This document shows positions 1-8,028 of a DNA stretch of 64,000 nt, one piece after another. The translations under genes and the position numbers were made by a program. The notes beneath the pieces were generated by a model that was not told the origin of the DNA, did not search any database, and saw only the letters and a list, made by a program, of their open reading frames with translations. Source of the stretch: Campylobacter suis (GTDB taxonomy: Bacteria; Campylobacterota; Campylobacteria; Campylobacterales; Campylobacteraceae); assembly GCF_905120475.1 (NCBI RefSeq), contig NZ_CAJHOE010000001.1, positions 558,001-622,000 on the forward strand. Direction: 5' to 3'. Every line of letters starts with the position of its first letter. Within the stretch, counting starts at the first letter, position 1.

Positions 1-446
1 CTATAACCATAACTAAAAATAGAATGAAAGGAGAATTAAGGACAGAAAAATCAAGACAAGATTTTATTCTTCCTCTATCTGACACTATGACTGAAATATT
101 AAGTATTTTGAAAGATAAAGAGAAAGGCAATGATAAGGTTTTTACCAATGTATCAGATCAGAAAATCAATAATTTACTGAAAAAAATTTCTGGAATAACA
201 AAGCATGGACTAAGAGGAACATTTAAAACCTTTTGTATGAAGAATCTAAAAAATCACAATATACATAATATTTTTATTGAACTCTATATGTATCATCAGC
301 CAGCAAAGAATGAGGTGGAAGCCGCTTATATGGAATTGAGTTATAAAGATAAAGATATACAGAAAGAACTGAGAGTATTAGCTAATTGGTGGGATAAATA
401 TCTAATAAGTTTATATGATTTTAAATCTATTTTAATAGGAGAATAA
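1..446 (+). CDS. Tyrosine recombinase / integrase, C-terminal part (cut by window start)
   Basis: The frame is open to the left window edge: codons from base 3 read ITIKNR before the first internal Met, so this is the C-terminus of a longer protein. The segment HGLRGTFKTF carries the conserved Arg of the integrase catalytic box, followed by a YMYHQP segment and later an AAYM segment that fits the catalytic Tyr region of P4-type integrases. Role by family: site-specific insertion and excision of the element using a covalent Tyr-DNA intermediate. It sits at the edge of the mobile gene set, as expected for an element integrase. The stop is one base from the next start codon. Confidence 0.7.
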   Translation, partial: ITITKNRMKGELRTEKSRQDFILPLSDTMTEILSILKDKEKGNDKVFTNVSDQKINNLLKKISGITKHGLRGTFKTFCMKNLKNHNIHNIFIELYMYHQPAKNEVEAAYMELSYKDKDIQKELRVLANWWDKYLISLYDFKSILIGE

Positions 447-447
447 A

Positions 448-882
448 ATGTCAAGAAATAAAAACATCATAAAACAACTAGAAAGTTACAGAAGAGAGGA
501 ACAATTAAATAAGATAAAGAAAGCCTGCATAGATAGTCTTTTTCCTAACAATGCAACACAAAAAGAGTGTATTTGCGTATGTGAGAAACAATTTAATATA
601 AAAATATCACATAAGAAAATTAATATCTGATTTTGTGAATATATAGACAAAAAGTTTAAAAAAGTAAAAGAGGGTTGCATATCTTCTTATTTTTATCAAT
701 ACAAAAATTTAGAAGATGTAGAAAAATGTTTAGAGAAATAGGAGGGTTTAACTCGTAATAGTAAAGATTTTCCAACAAAGGCTACACTTATAAGATGGGT
801 TGAAGAATGGCATAAAAATAAACCGAAAGAGGAAAAACCTATATACAAACAAGGAGATTATAATGGCAATAATATCAAATAG
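448..882 (+). pseudogene. Small element protein interrupted by two in-frame stops
   Basis: From ATG 448 the frame runs 60 codons to TGA 628-630, then stays protein-like to TAG 739-741, and again to TAG 880-882, giving about 144 codons if both internal stops are ignored. The third segment is rich in charged residues (for example FPTKATLIRWVEEWHKNK) and does not look random. Its last bases overlap the SD and start of the next gene at 863, a normal arrangement for an intact operon gene. This points to a degraded gene with two nonsense changes rather than a 60-residue protein. The segment around residues 32-60 vaguely recalls a helix-turn-helix. Function unknown. Confidence 0.5.
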
Positions 883-1372
883 CGATCATATATCAGAAGC
901 TAGCAATGCTGTATTAGCACTAGAAAACAATATAGCCCAAGGCAAAGAGTTGATTATACAAAGTAAAGATATTGTAACTTTAATCAATAATGCTTTATCT
1001 AATATGAAATATGAAACTAAAAAGAGTTCTGAAATAATAGATTCAAAAATTCAAGAGATACTTAATGTCAATAATACAATAGACAAAAATATGCAACATC
1101 AACTGAAACGAGTAGATAGCTTGATTAAAAAATTACATTCTGGTTTTTTCTTTTTTGGATTTAAAACAATAGCCTTAGTATTTGTTTTGGCTTTATCTTT
1201 TTGGGGTTATTCACTCTTAGAAAATAAAAAAATAAAAGAGCTAGAAGAAGAGCTTGCTAATACCCAAAAATTATTAGATGATTTTCGTAGTTTTATTATA
1301 TATACCTATGGAAATGACAAAAAGGCTAAGAATGCTTATAGCATGTGGAAAGAAAAAAATACCAATAGGTAA
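863..1372 (+). CDS. Small membrane-anchored coiled-coil protein of the element
   Basis: The start is placed at ATG 863, which has AAGGAG 7 bases upstream; an earlier in-frame ATG at 800 lies inside the preceding reading frame and has no SD. The protein has about 169 residues. A long polar N-terminal helical region is followed by one hydrophobic segment (FKTIALVFVLALSFWGYSLL) and a short heptad-like stretch (KKIKELEEELANTQKLLDD). No enzyme motif is visible. Its position between an integrase and mobC, with a single membrane span, is like that of small accessory mobilization proteins such as RSF1010 MobB, but this is inference from context only. Confidence 0.55.
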   Translation: MAIISNSDHISEASNAVLALENNIAQGKELIIQSKDIVTLINNALSNMKYETKKSSEIIDSKIQEILNVNNTIDKNMQHQLKRVDSLIKKLHSGFFFFGFKTIALVFVLALSFWGYSLLENKKIKELEEELANTQKLLDDFRSFIIYTYGNDKKAKNAYSMWKEKNTNR

Positions 1373-1582
1373 AAAAATTTTTGTCAAATGGTGTTATATG
1401 AATAATACAATAGCGATTAGTAATATAGTATATAAGAGATTAGCAAGACACATTAGTGTGGGAACACTTCGTTTTTCCCAACTAATAATCTTGCTCTTGC
1501 AGAGAGCTGGTTGTGAGATTTATTTTTTACAAAAAATAACTATCTCACTAAAAATTTTTTTACATAAATAAGGAGGCTTATT
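1373..1582. other. oriT: Candidate oriT upstream of mobC
   Basis: This gap holds a strong imperfect inverted repeat just upstream of the mob genes: GCAAGA (1443-1448) and ATTAGTGTGGGAA (1452-1464) pair with TTCCCAACTAAT (1475-1486) and TCTTGC (1489-1494). Origins of transfer usually combine such a repeat with a nick site beside or within the distal arm. ATCTTGC at the right end differs by one base from the ATCCTGC core of IncP-type nick sites. Location and structure are seen; the oriT role and nick position are inferred. The rest of the gap is AT-rich with no convincing gene. Confidence 0.4.
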
Positions 1583-1945
1583 ATGAAAAAAAATAATAAG
1601 GATTGTGAGCTAAAAATTAGAATAACTTCTGAGCTAAAACAGAAGTTATATAATCAAAGCTCACAGGTAAATATGACAATGTCTGAGGCAGTAACTTACC
1701 TTATTGAAAATGGAGAAATAAGGATTGTAGAGTCTAACAATATTGATCCTATTATAGTATCAAATCTTGCTAGAACTTTTAGTAATATTAACCAAATAGC
1801 CAAGGCTGTTAATATAGCTCAAAAACAAGGGAATATAAGTTTGAATGATATACAAAATACCCAAGAAGCTCTTTATAAAAATGAAAGACTACTTGCAGGC
1901 ATAATCAAATATTTAAAGGAATCAAATGATAACTCAGATAACTAA
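1583..1945 (+). CDS. mobC: MobC-like relaxosome accessory protein
   Basis: This 120-residue protein starts at ATG 1583 with AGGAGG 7 bases upstream. The N-terminus (LKIRITSELKQKLYNQS) resembles a ribbon-helix-helix DNA-binding fold, and the centre holds INQIAKAVN, which matches the N-x-N-Q-I-A signature of plasmid mobilization MobC proteins. Such proteins bind oriT and help the relaxase open the strands. It lies directly downstream of the candidate oriT and overlaps the relaxase start by about 20 bases, so the two are probably translated together. Family assignment is by motif and position. Confidence 0.7.
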   Translation: MKKNNKDCELKIRITSELKQKLYNQSSQVNMTMSEAVTYLIENGEIRIVESNNIDPIIVSNLARTFSNINQIAKAVNIAQKQGNISLNDIQNTQEALYKNERLLAGIIKYLKESNDNSDN

Positions 1946-4418
1946 GGGAACTGGTGGCATAGGCGATTATCTAAAAACTGGAAAGAAAAAAGATTCTAGG
2001 CTTACAAGAGATGAGAAAGATGATAGAGTTGTATTTACTGGAAATCTTGAGTTAATAGAAGATTCTATAAACAGACAACAATCAAATAGTAAAAAAGGCA
2101 AGGATAAAGAGGCATATTATCATATCTCTTTGTCTTTTACTGATGATGAATGGCAAAGGCTATATGATAAAGGGGAGATTAATAATCTCATAGAGGATTA
2201 TTTAAGGCTAACCTTTCCCAACCATAATCTAAGCGAGTTATTATACTATGCAGAGGCACATTTGCCAATTATAAAAGAAGAGCCATTTATACCAAGAGCC
2301 CAAACCAACGAAAACAATAAAAGGCTTAATGCAGCTCATATCAATTCAGAACCATTACAAAGAAAACCACATATTCATTTAATAGTTAGTCTTGAAAATT
2401 TGGAATACACAGCAGAGATAAGAAGCGGTGGTCTAATTTACAATAAAAATAAAGCAGTTATGGCTAAGGCAGTAGAAAAGTTTAAAAGAGTAGTTAATGA
2501 TATATTATCAAATAAATATGAACTAAATAATATTAATCCAATAGGGTTATCAGAAGACAAGCTAAAAACCCAATGGGAAAACTTTCAAAAAGCAGCACAA
2601 AAAGTTTCCAAAGGAAAAGAGAGGAATAATAAAATGGAAGAAAATTCAAATTTACAAATTTTAGATTCAAAGCCAAGTGAAGACCCAGATATAAAAGATC
2701 TGCTTAGTGATAGTATATGTTCTACAATAGACAACCTATTAAAAACAGTAGAACAAAATGCCGAAATAAAAGCATCTTATTATGACAGAGGCAAGAAGTT
2801 TAATGGTTTAGATATGTCAGATTTTTTATCTATCATAAATGAAAAATATAAAATCAATGCTGAATTAACAGATAAAGGAAAGGCAAAAGTCAAAGGCTTT
2901 ACTGGAAGTTTTAATCTAACAGACCTAATGTGTAAGGTTGTTTATAATGGAAGAAAAGGTGCTTTTTTTCATGTAGTTAATGAGCTGGAACAAATATACA
3001 ATACAATACAAGCCTACAAAAAAGAGGCAAAAATAACACTAAGTGTAACAGATGACTTCAAAGAGTTAAAAGGTTCAACAAGTCAAAAGCCAAAATATCA
3101 AGCTCTAAATAACTGGAAAACCATTCAGGTAGAGCCATATAATATAGATAATGTTTTAAAGTCATATTCTGCTATTTCAATGGCTGAATTTGCTAATGGC
3201 AAGAGAGAGGCATCTAATATAAAGAGTATAATACCTACACTAATATATGATATAGATAATACAGAATATAAAGAGGGTAGAAGCAATCATCAATTTAGTA
3301 TAGAAAACGCTATTTCAATGCTACAAAGCAAAGGAATACAAGGTTATATCTATCCCTCTGCTTCTCATCTATTAGACAAAAAGACTGAAAAATTTAGATT
3401 AATAATACCAACTACCAAAGCTCCAAAAATTAAAGAATATAAAAACTATATCCAAGATATTACAAAAGAATTAGGGTTAAATAGTATAGTAGATAAGGTT
3501 AGCAATAGCCCTTCTCAATTATATTATACACCAAAGAGTGGAGTCTCAATTATAAATATAAAAGGAAATGTTTTAAATAATGAAAAAGTACTTAAAGATG
3601 CTAGCATAAAATCTGAAATTGATAATTTAGATACTAATACATTAAATAAATCCCTAGATAGTGTTAGAGGTCATGAGTTTAAAAACGATCCAAAGGATAC
3701 AATAGATAAATCTCAGTTCCTAACAAGAGTAAGCTATACTGCCATATCAAAACAAATACCTATCAAAGATATAATGGAATATTTTGACGAAACTACAACA
3801 ATACAAAGGTGCCAAGGACATCAGATACTACACAATAAAAATGGGAGACATTTGTATTTGCCAGAAGAGAATACAGCCTTTTTGTTTAAAGAGAATAAAC
3901 ACTATACCCCTTATGTATATATGACTGAAAAATTTCAAGAGGCATACGAAGCTATAAAAAATGATAATCTTAAAGCAAGTATATTAAATAAGCTAAAAAT
4001 AAAACCCGAAGATAAAACTAAATTTTTAGAGGAAGTACAAACAAATAATCCAAATCTGTATTCAAAGACAATATTTAAAATAGATGCTTTAACAAAGTAT
4101 TGGGACAAGATAACAAAAATTAATTATGTAGGCATGGTTCATAACATTAAAAAATTTATGAAAAATTGGAATGATGAAAAGGGACTAATAGAACTTAAAA
4201 GCCACTATAAATTATTAGATGCAAAGGTGTATGGTTCATCAATAAAACTAGGATATATCTATATAGATAAAAATGAGCTATATGCAAACGGATTACCAAA
4301 AGATTTTGGTTCAAAGGAAGAGATATTAGAACAAAAGCTGGTAAAAGAGTCTAATCCAAAAATAAAAACAGAAAACAAAATAACTAATAAAGGAGCAAGT
4401 CATGAGTTTGGAATATAA
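1926..4418 (+). CDS. mobA: Relaxase fused to a primase-like domain (MobA-type)
   Basis: The 830-residue protein starts at ATG 1926 with AAAGGA upstream. Residues 1-160 look like a MobA/VirD2 nuclease: a conserved start (TKGTGGIGDYLKTGKKKDS) and a metal-binding HIH at 149-151 inside KPHIHLIVSL; the catalytic Tyr cannot be assigned with certainty. Residues about 435-560 resemble an archaeo-eukaryotic-type primase: YDIDN with Asp442 and Asp444, then KFRLIIP and SPSQLYYTP. Fusion of relaxase and primase is the RSF1010 MobA/RepB arrangement. Inferred roles are nicking oriT for transfer and priming replication of the excised or transferred circle. The helicase gene overlaps its end. The C-terminal 200 residues are unassigned. 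Confidence 0.65.
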   Translation: MITQITKGTGGIGDYLKTGKKKDSRLTRDEKDDRVVFTGNLELIEDSINRQQSNSKKGKDKEAYYHISLSFTDDEWQRLYDKGEINNLIEDYLRLTFPNHNLSELLYYAEAHLPIIKEEPFIPRAQTNENNKRLNAAHINSEPLQRKPHIHLIVSLENLEYTAEIRSGGLIYNKNKAVMAKAVEKFKRVVNDILSNKYELNNINPIGLSEDKLKTQWENFQKAAQKVSKGKERNNKMEENSNLQILDSKPSEDPDIKDLLSDSICSTIDNLLKTVEQNAEIKASYYDRGKKFNGLDMSDFLSIINEKYKINAELTDKGKAKVKGFTGSFNLTDLMCKVVYNGRKGAFFHVVNELEQIYNTIQAYKKEAKITLSVTDDFKELKGSTSQKPKYQALNNWKTIQVEPYNIDNVLKSYSAISMAEFANGKREASNIKSIIPTLIYDIDNTEYKEGRSNHQFSIENAISMLQSKGIQGYIYPSASHLLDKKTEKFRLIIPTTKAPKIKEYKNYIQDITKELGLNSIVDKVSNSPSQLYYTPKSGVSIINIKGNVLNNEKVLKDASIKSEIDNLDTNTLNKSLDSVRGHEFKNDPKDTIDKSQFLTRVSYTAISKQIPIKDIMEYFDETTTIQRCQGHQILHNKNGRHLYLPEENTAFLFKENKHYTPYVYMTEKFQEAYEAIKNDNLKASILNKLKIKPEDKTKFLEEVQTNNPNLYSKTIFKIDALTKYWDKITKINYVGMVHNIKKFMKNWNDEKGLIELKSHYKLLDAKVYGSSIKLGYIYIDKNELYANGLPKDFGSKEEILEQKLVKESNPKIKTENKITNKGASHEFGI

Positions 4419-5249
4419 AAAACAAATAGGGGCTAAGAGTTTAAAGAAGCCCCAAATAAACAAGCAGTTGGATTATAGCATAAATAATCTCAATAAGTCA
4501 AATATTAATTATGGCTGGGATAATATACTGGAAAGGGCTACAACATATGATGAAATAGCAAATGCAAAAGTTAGATGGATACTACCTGACAGAATAGCTT
4601 TTAGTACAATAGTAATGCTCTTTGCCGAAGCCGGAACTGGTAAGAGTTTAGTAAGTACCCATCTAGCCTATTATCTACTAGATAACAAAAGAGAAACTGG
4701 GGTTAAAAATGTTATCTATTTAGATTTTGATAATGGTATGGCTACTCTTAATGACAGAAATATACAAAGAATAATAGGGAGAAAAAAGCATTAAAGTATA
4801 TATCCTATAACTCTGATAAGAATAAAAATTTAGACCCTATCAAAGCATTGGACTATTTTTTTTTAAATCAGAATAATAAAAAGTCAAAAGAAATGAAAAC
4901 TAGATTAAAAAACTCTGTTATCTTTATTGACTCTATTAGAGATATAGCCGAAAGAGATATGATAGATGATTTCTATGTCAAGCAATTAATGCAAAAACTC
5001 AAAGATCTAAGAGATACTTATCAATGTTGTATTATCTTTCTGAATCATATGCCTAAGGGTTCAAAGACTTATTCAGGGGCAGCATCATTTAAAAACTCAA
5101 TTGATACTACTTATTTTGTAGAAAGAAAATCTGATATTAAAGAAAGAGAGAATGTATTTTATCATCTTGAAACAGAAAAAGCCCGTATTGGTGGTAATTC
5201 TATGGATATATATCTCAATCCAAAAGAATTAAAGGTAAATATTATATAG
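4402..5249 (+). CDS. repA: RepA-like hexameric helicase / AAA ATPase, split by a -1 frameshift
   Basis: Two frames together give one about 282-residue RepA-type ATPase. The first (4402-4794) holds Walker A AEAGTGKS (residues 75-82) and the strand YLDFDN; it ends at TAA 4792-4794. The second, open from before 4782 to 5249, holds Walker B VIFIDS and the sensor motif FLNHMPKGS. The frames join cleanly at A_AAA_AAG (4782-4788), where a -1 shift gives RKKALKY. The total length is close to RSF1010 RepA (279 residues). Explanations are programmed -1 frameshifting, a deleted A in the DNA, or a homopolymer sequencing error. SD AAAGGAG lies before ATG 4402. Role: unwinding at the element's origin. Confidence 0.6.
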
Positions 5250-5281
5250 TTAATAAAATATTAATCTGAAACTTAAACTAA

Positions 5282-5329
5282 ACAAAAAGTGGGGTTTTTT
5301 TACAAAAAGTGGGGGTATTTTACAAAAAA
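5282..5329 (+). repeat. Iteron-like direct repeats, period 20 bp
   Basis: Two full copies start with ACAAAAAGTGGGG at 5282 and 5302, each ending in a T-rich part, and a third begins ACAAAAAA at 5322 before degenerating. The spacing is exactly 20 bases, about two helical turns, as in replication iterons. Confidence 0.6.
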
Positions 5330-5478
5330 TCAATATATCAAAACTCTGGAACCCCCAATAATAGGACATCTTTACTAGGGGGGTAAGGGACAAGTTTAAC
5401 AAGTCCAGAAATATATATTTACTTATAAATATATTTATTTAAATTTTATTTATAAATATATATTTATTTATTTAAAAT

Positions 5479-5509
5479 GCAAAGAAGACCACATCGTAGT
5501 CTTCTTTGC
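5479..5509. repeat. Perfect 11-bp inverted repeat
   Basis: GCAAAGAAGAC (5479-5489) pairs perfectly with GTCTTCTTTGC (5499-5509) across a 9-base loop. No T-run follows on the plus strand, so it does not look like a plus-strand terminator. It lies just after the AT-rich block. Confidence 0.7.
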
Positions 5510-5544
5510 CGTAATTCTTATGTATGGAGAGTGTGGGGTTAATT

Positions 5545-5561
5545 ATGCCACGACGTGGCAT
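5545..5561. repeat. 17-bp palindrome
   Basis: ATGCCACG, one spacer base, then CGTGGCAT: a perfect 8-bp dyad. It could be a protein-binding operator or a tight hairpin of the element's origin region. Confidence 0.7.
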
Positions 5562-5574
5562 GTGTAAGCCAAAA

Positions 5575-5613
5575 GCAACCGGGCCCTACCCACTTGTGGT
5601 GTAGGGCGGTTGC
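5575..5613. repeat. GC-rich hairpin
   Basis: GCAACC plus GCCCTAC (5575-5589, with a two-base bulge) pairs with GTAGGGC plus GGTTGC (5601-5613) around an 11-base loop. This is the strongest and most GC-rich structure in an otherwise AT-rich region. On the minus strand TTTT follows, so a terminator is also possible. Confidence 0.65.
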
Positions 5614-6082
5614 TGTCTTAATTCTAAAAGATAACCATACGTAACGAAGTGAAGCTCATAGATGACCCATATTCTAACTAGAAATAGTTAGCCATGGCAC
5701 AACTCACAGACATACCTATTACTATATTATAAATTAATATGGATTGATTTTTAACATATTTTTGGATAGAATACCAAATATAGTTTAAAAAGAATACTGA
5801 TTATATAGTTATTCTAAGTGGTTTTTGCATGTTATGACTTCAGGCACCATATTCTAAAAACATACGCACATACTAAGTACTTAATCTATCTCATAATATA
5901 TCTCAAAAATAGACAATAAATTTTGTTTTTGGTGTAAATTTAAAAATATAGTTTTTGTATCTGATATCATGAGTATAAAAATACAGGTTGATTATGTTTA
6001 GTCTAAAATTATTAAAATATCATTTGAGTAAATTTTGCTTTTTAATAAAATAACTTATACATATTAAATATATTTAATTTTC

Positions 6083-6124
6083 TTGATACTAATCAAGATA
6101 GATTTTGTATTTTAATGATATAAT
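6083..6124 (+). promoter_or_regulatory. Promoter with a perfect FNR-type box
   Basis: TTGAT-ACTA-ATCAA (6083-6096) is a full match to the FNR consensus TTGAT-N4-ATCAA, and the dyad extends by CTTGAT/ATCAAG. TATAAT lies at 6119-6124, so transcription should start near 6131 and the box centre (6089.5) falls at about -41.5, the class II activator position. The rest of 5620-6080 is AT-rich with no visible gene. Confidence 0.65.
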
Positions 6125-6155
6125 TTATCATTTTCAAAATAAATATAAAAGGAAA

Positions 6156-8009
6156 ATGATGAGAAAATTTTTACTCTCAAGCTTGGCTTTGGTTTCACTA
6201 TTTGGAGGTGAAAATATCGCTTCAGGAGGCGTTATAAAGCCTATTAAAGAATTTGCACCACCTCCGCCCATAACGCCAAACATAGCACAAGGCACGATGC
6301 CAACAAACCAGTTTGACCACACAGATAGAAGCAAGTACTACTTTGTTACAAATAAGCTTGATGATAGCATGGATAAATTTCATCTAAGTTCAGGTATGTA
6401 CGGTAGCAGTTTTTATGGCTCGGCTCTTTATAGATACCGTGGCTACAACTTCTATACCATCTTAAATACACACTACACAAAAGCTAATGACTACAAAGAC
6501 GGAAGCGGTAAAAAGGCTGGTTTTGGATATAAAAGGCATGGGCAAAATTTTATAATCGGCTACTTGCCAAATGATACTAGTGAGCTCCGTGCAACTCTTG
6601 TTCATGACCGTATCGATGATGATAAGCAGCCACAGCACAAAATGGATGCTTTAAAAACCGATCGTTATGTTGCAAAATTTGATGCTAGAATCGGAGATGA
6701 AGCACTTGGTAATATGCTAAATTTAGAATTTATCTACCGTGATGTAAAGCGCGAAGCCAACAATCATTTGAGAAATATCCCTCAAAAGGCAAGCGTTGAG
6801 CTTTCAAGAAAGGTGGTGGATTTTGGTATAAAACACGACTTTGATCTTGGCAATTTTCATAATACTGCTGGTTTTAAGATCTCTCGTGATCGCCACGAAG
6901 GCAAGCGATATACAAAACAAGGAGCTAACTTTTTTCACTCTGGTAATCGCTTTCCGCGCGTAGATGCAAATAACTATCAAATTTTTGATACATTAAGCTA
7001 TAAATTTAATGAGTTTCATAAGCTTTCACTAGGGCTTGAATATATTTATAATAGCGCACAGACAAAGAGCTTTGAAGAGAAATTTAAGATGGGCAATGCA
7101 CAAAATACGACAAAAGGCTTATGGAAATATATATACAAAAAAGACTTTGATGGAAAGATAAGGCACGAGGGGCTTGGTGGTGCGATAAAGTATGAATTTA
7201 CACCAAATGAAAAGGATAAATACGCCATTGCCTTTGAAAGTCTTTACCGAGTTGCCGATAATATGGAGCGCTTTAACGCACTTTATGGACCGCAAGATGA
7301 TGGCTGGATATCAAATCCATTCTTAAAACCAGAAAGACATAACCGCATAAAGGCTGATTTTAAATTTGCAAGTGAAGCCTACAGAAGCTATCTAAACTCA
7401 ATGCAGGGCGAAAATTCTTTTATGATTGATGGTTACTTTATAGCTGATGATGTGCAGGATTTGATAATTTATGATCGTTTTCATTCAAAAAGTAATAGCA
7501 ACATGAATAAAAACGCAGTCATTACGCGTAATGTTGACGCAAAGCTCTTTTTGGCAAGCCTAGGTGCGCAGGTAAATTTTGCTAGAAATTTTGGCTCAAA
7601 ACTTAGTTTGTTTTATAGCTATGCAGAAAATACAACTGATGATAGAGCACTTTATCAAATGCGACCATTTGAGCTAAACTGGCAACTTGACTATCGTAAT
7701 TACGCTAGCTTTGGCAGTTATGGTCTTGGCACAAATTTGCGTTATGTAGCAAAGCAAACTCGTGGCGACTGGGATAAGACAACTGGGCTTGGCATAGATA
7801 AAAAAGATGCGGCAAAAGGCTTTAGTGCGCTTGATATTTATGGTAGTGTTGAGTTTAAAAATAGGGTTGGCATGCGACTTGGTGTAAATAATGTTTTTGA
7901 TAAAAATTATGCTAAGTTTATAAGTGGGGCACATGTGGGTGCATTAGATCCAAGTGTTGTAAGTGCTCCAGGTAGGCAGTTTTGGTTTAGTTTTCATGCA
8001 AGTTTTTAA
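6156..8009 (+). CDS. TonB-type outer-membrane barrel, NosA/OprC copper-receptor-like, without a visible plug
   Basis: The start is set at ATG 6156 (or 6159) after AAAAGGA rather than at 6105, giving about 617 residues with a signal peptide (FLLSSLALVSLFG). Barrel features resemble the NosA/OprC copper-receptor family: ANDYKDGSGKK and YKRHG near residue 105, FLKPERHNRIK near 405, and a C-terminal FSALDIYGSVEF, GVNNVFDKNYAKF, ending in FHASF with terminal Phe. Barrel-like strands begin by about residue 60; the usual 120-150-residue plug and a TonB box are not seen. It heads an operon with an ABC transporter and an NnrS-like protein. Substrate is unproven; copper is suggested by family only. Confidence 0.65.
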   Translation: MMRKFLLSSLALVSLFGGENIASGGVIKPIKEFAPPPPITPNIAQGTMPTNQFDHTDRSKYYFVTNKLDDSMDKFHLSSGMYGSSFYGSALYRYRGYNFYTILNTHYTKANDYKDGSGKKAGFGYKRHGQNFIIGYLPNDTSELRATLVHDRIDDDKQPQHKMDALKTDRYVAKFDARIGDEALGNMLNLEFIYRDVKREANNHLRNIPQKASVELSRKVVDFGIKHDFDLGNFHNTAGFKISRDRHEGKRYTKQGANFFHSGNRFPRVDANNYQIFDTLSYKFNEFHKLSLGLEYIYNSAQTKSFEEKFKMGNAQNTTKGLWKYIYKKDFDGKIRHEGLGGAIKYEFTPNEKDKYAIAFESLYRVADNMERFNALYGPQDDGWISNPFLKPERHNRIKADFKFASEAYRSYLNSMQGENSFMIDGYFIADDVQDLIIYDRFHSKSNSNMNKNAVITRNVDAKLFLASLGAQVNFARNFGSKLSLFYSYAENTTDDRALYQMRPFELNWQLDYRNYASFGSYGLGTNLRYVAKQTRGDWDKTTGLGIDKKDAAKGFSALDIYGSVEFKNRVGMRLGVNNVFDKNYAKFISGAHVGALDPSVVSAPGRQFWFSFHASF

Positions 8010-8028
8010 GTTAAGATAAGGAGAAAAT

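Larger units (their letters stand above)
1..5620. mobile_element. Integrated mobilizable element (right-hand part), IncQ-like gene set
   Basis: The left edge lies outside the window. Integrase C-terminus, degenerate small gene, membrane/coiled-coil protein, MobC, relaxase-primase and RepA-type helicase all read rightward, with starts overlapping preceding stops, and are followed by a non-coding tail with iteron-like repeats and hairpins. The DNA is visibly more AT-rich, with heavier AGA/ATA codon use, than the hydrogenase genes further right. The right boundary is an estimate, placed after the last strong hairpin near 5613 and before the promoter of the TonB receptor. No att repeat could be identified because the left end is missing. 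Confidence 0.75.
5250..5620. other. oriV: Possible IncQ-like oriV: iterons, AT-rich stretch and hairpins
   Basis: No gene is visible here. In order come 20-bp iteron-like repeats (5282-5329), a C-run/G-run pair (5351-5356 with 5378-5384), a very AT-rich block (about 5410-5478), and three inverted repeats (5479-5509, 5545-5561, 5575-5613). Iterons plus AT-rich DNA plus paired hairpins next to a repA helicase gene is the layout of RSF1010-type replication origins, where hairpins serve as single-strand initiation sites for the primase. The structures are seen; function is inferred. No RepC-like iteron-binding protein was found in the window. Confidence 0.4.

Noticed and set aside
1278-1571. 97-codon plus-strand ORF upstream of mobC
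   Set aside because: It overlaps the coiled-coil gene in another frame, has no SD and runs through the inverted repeat; better explained as non-coding oriT region.
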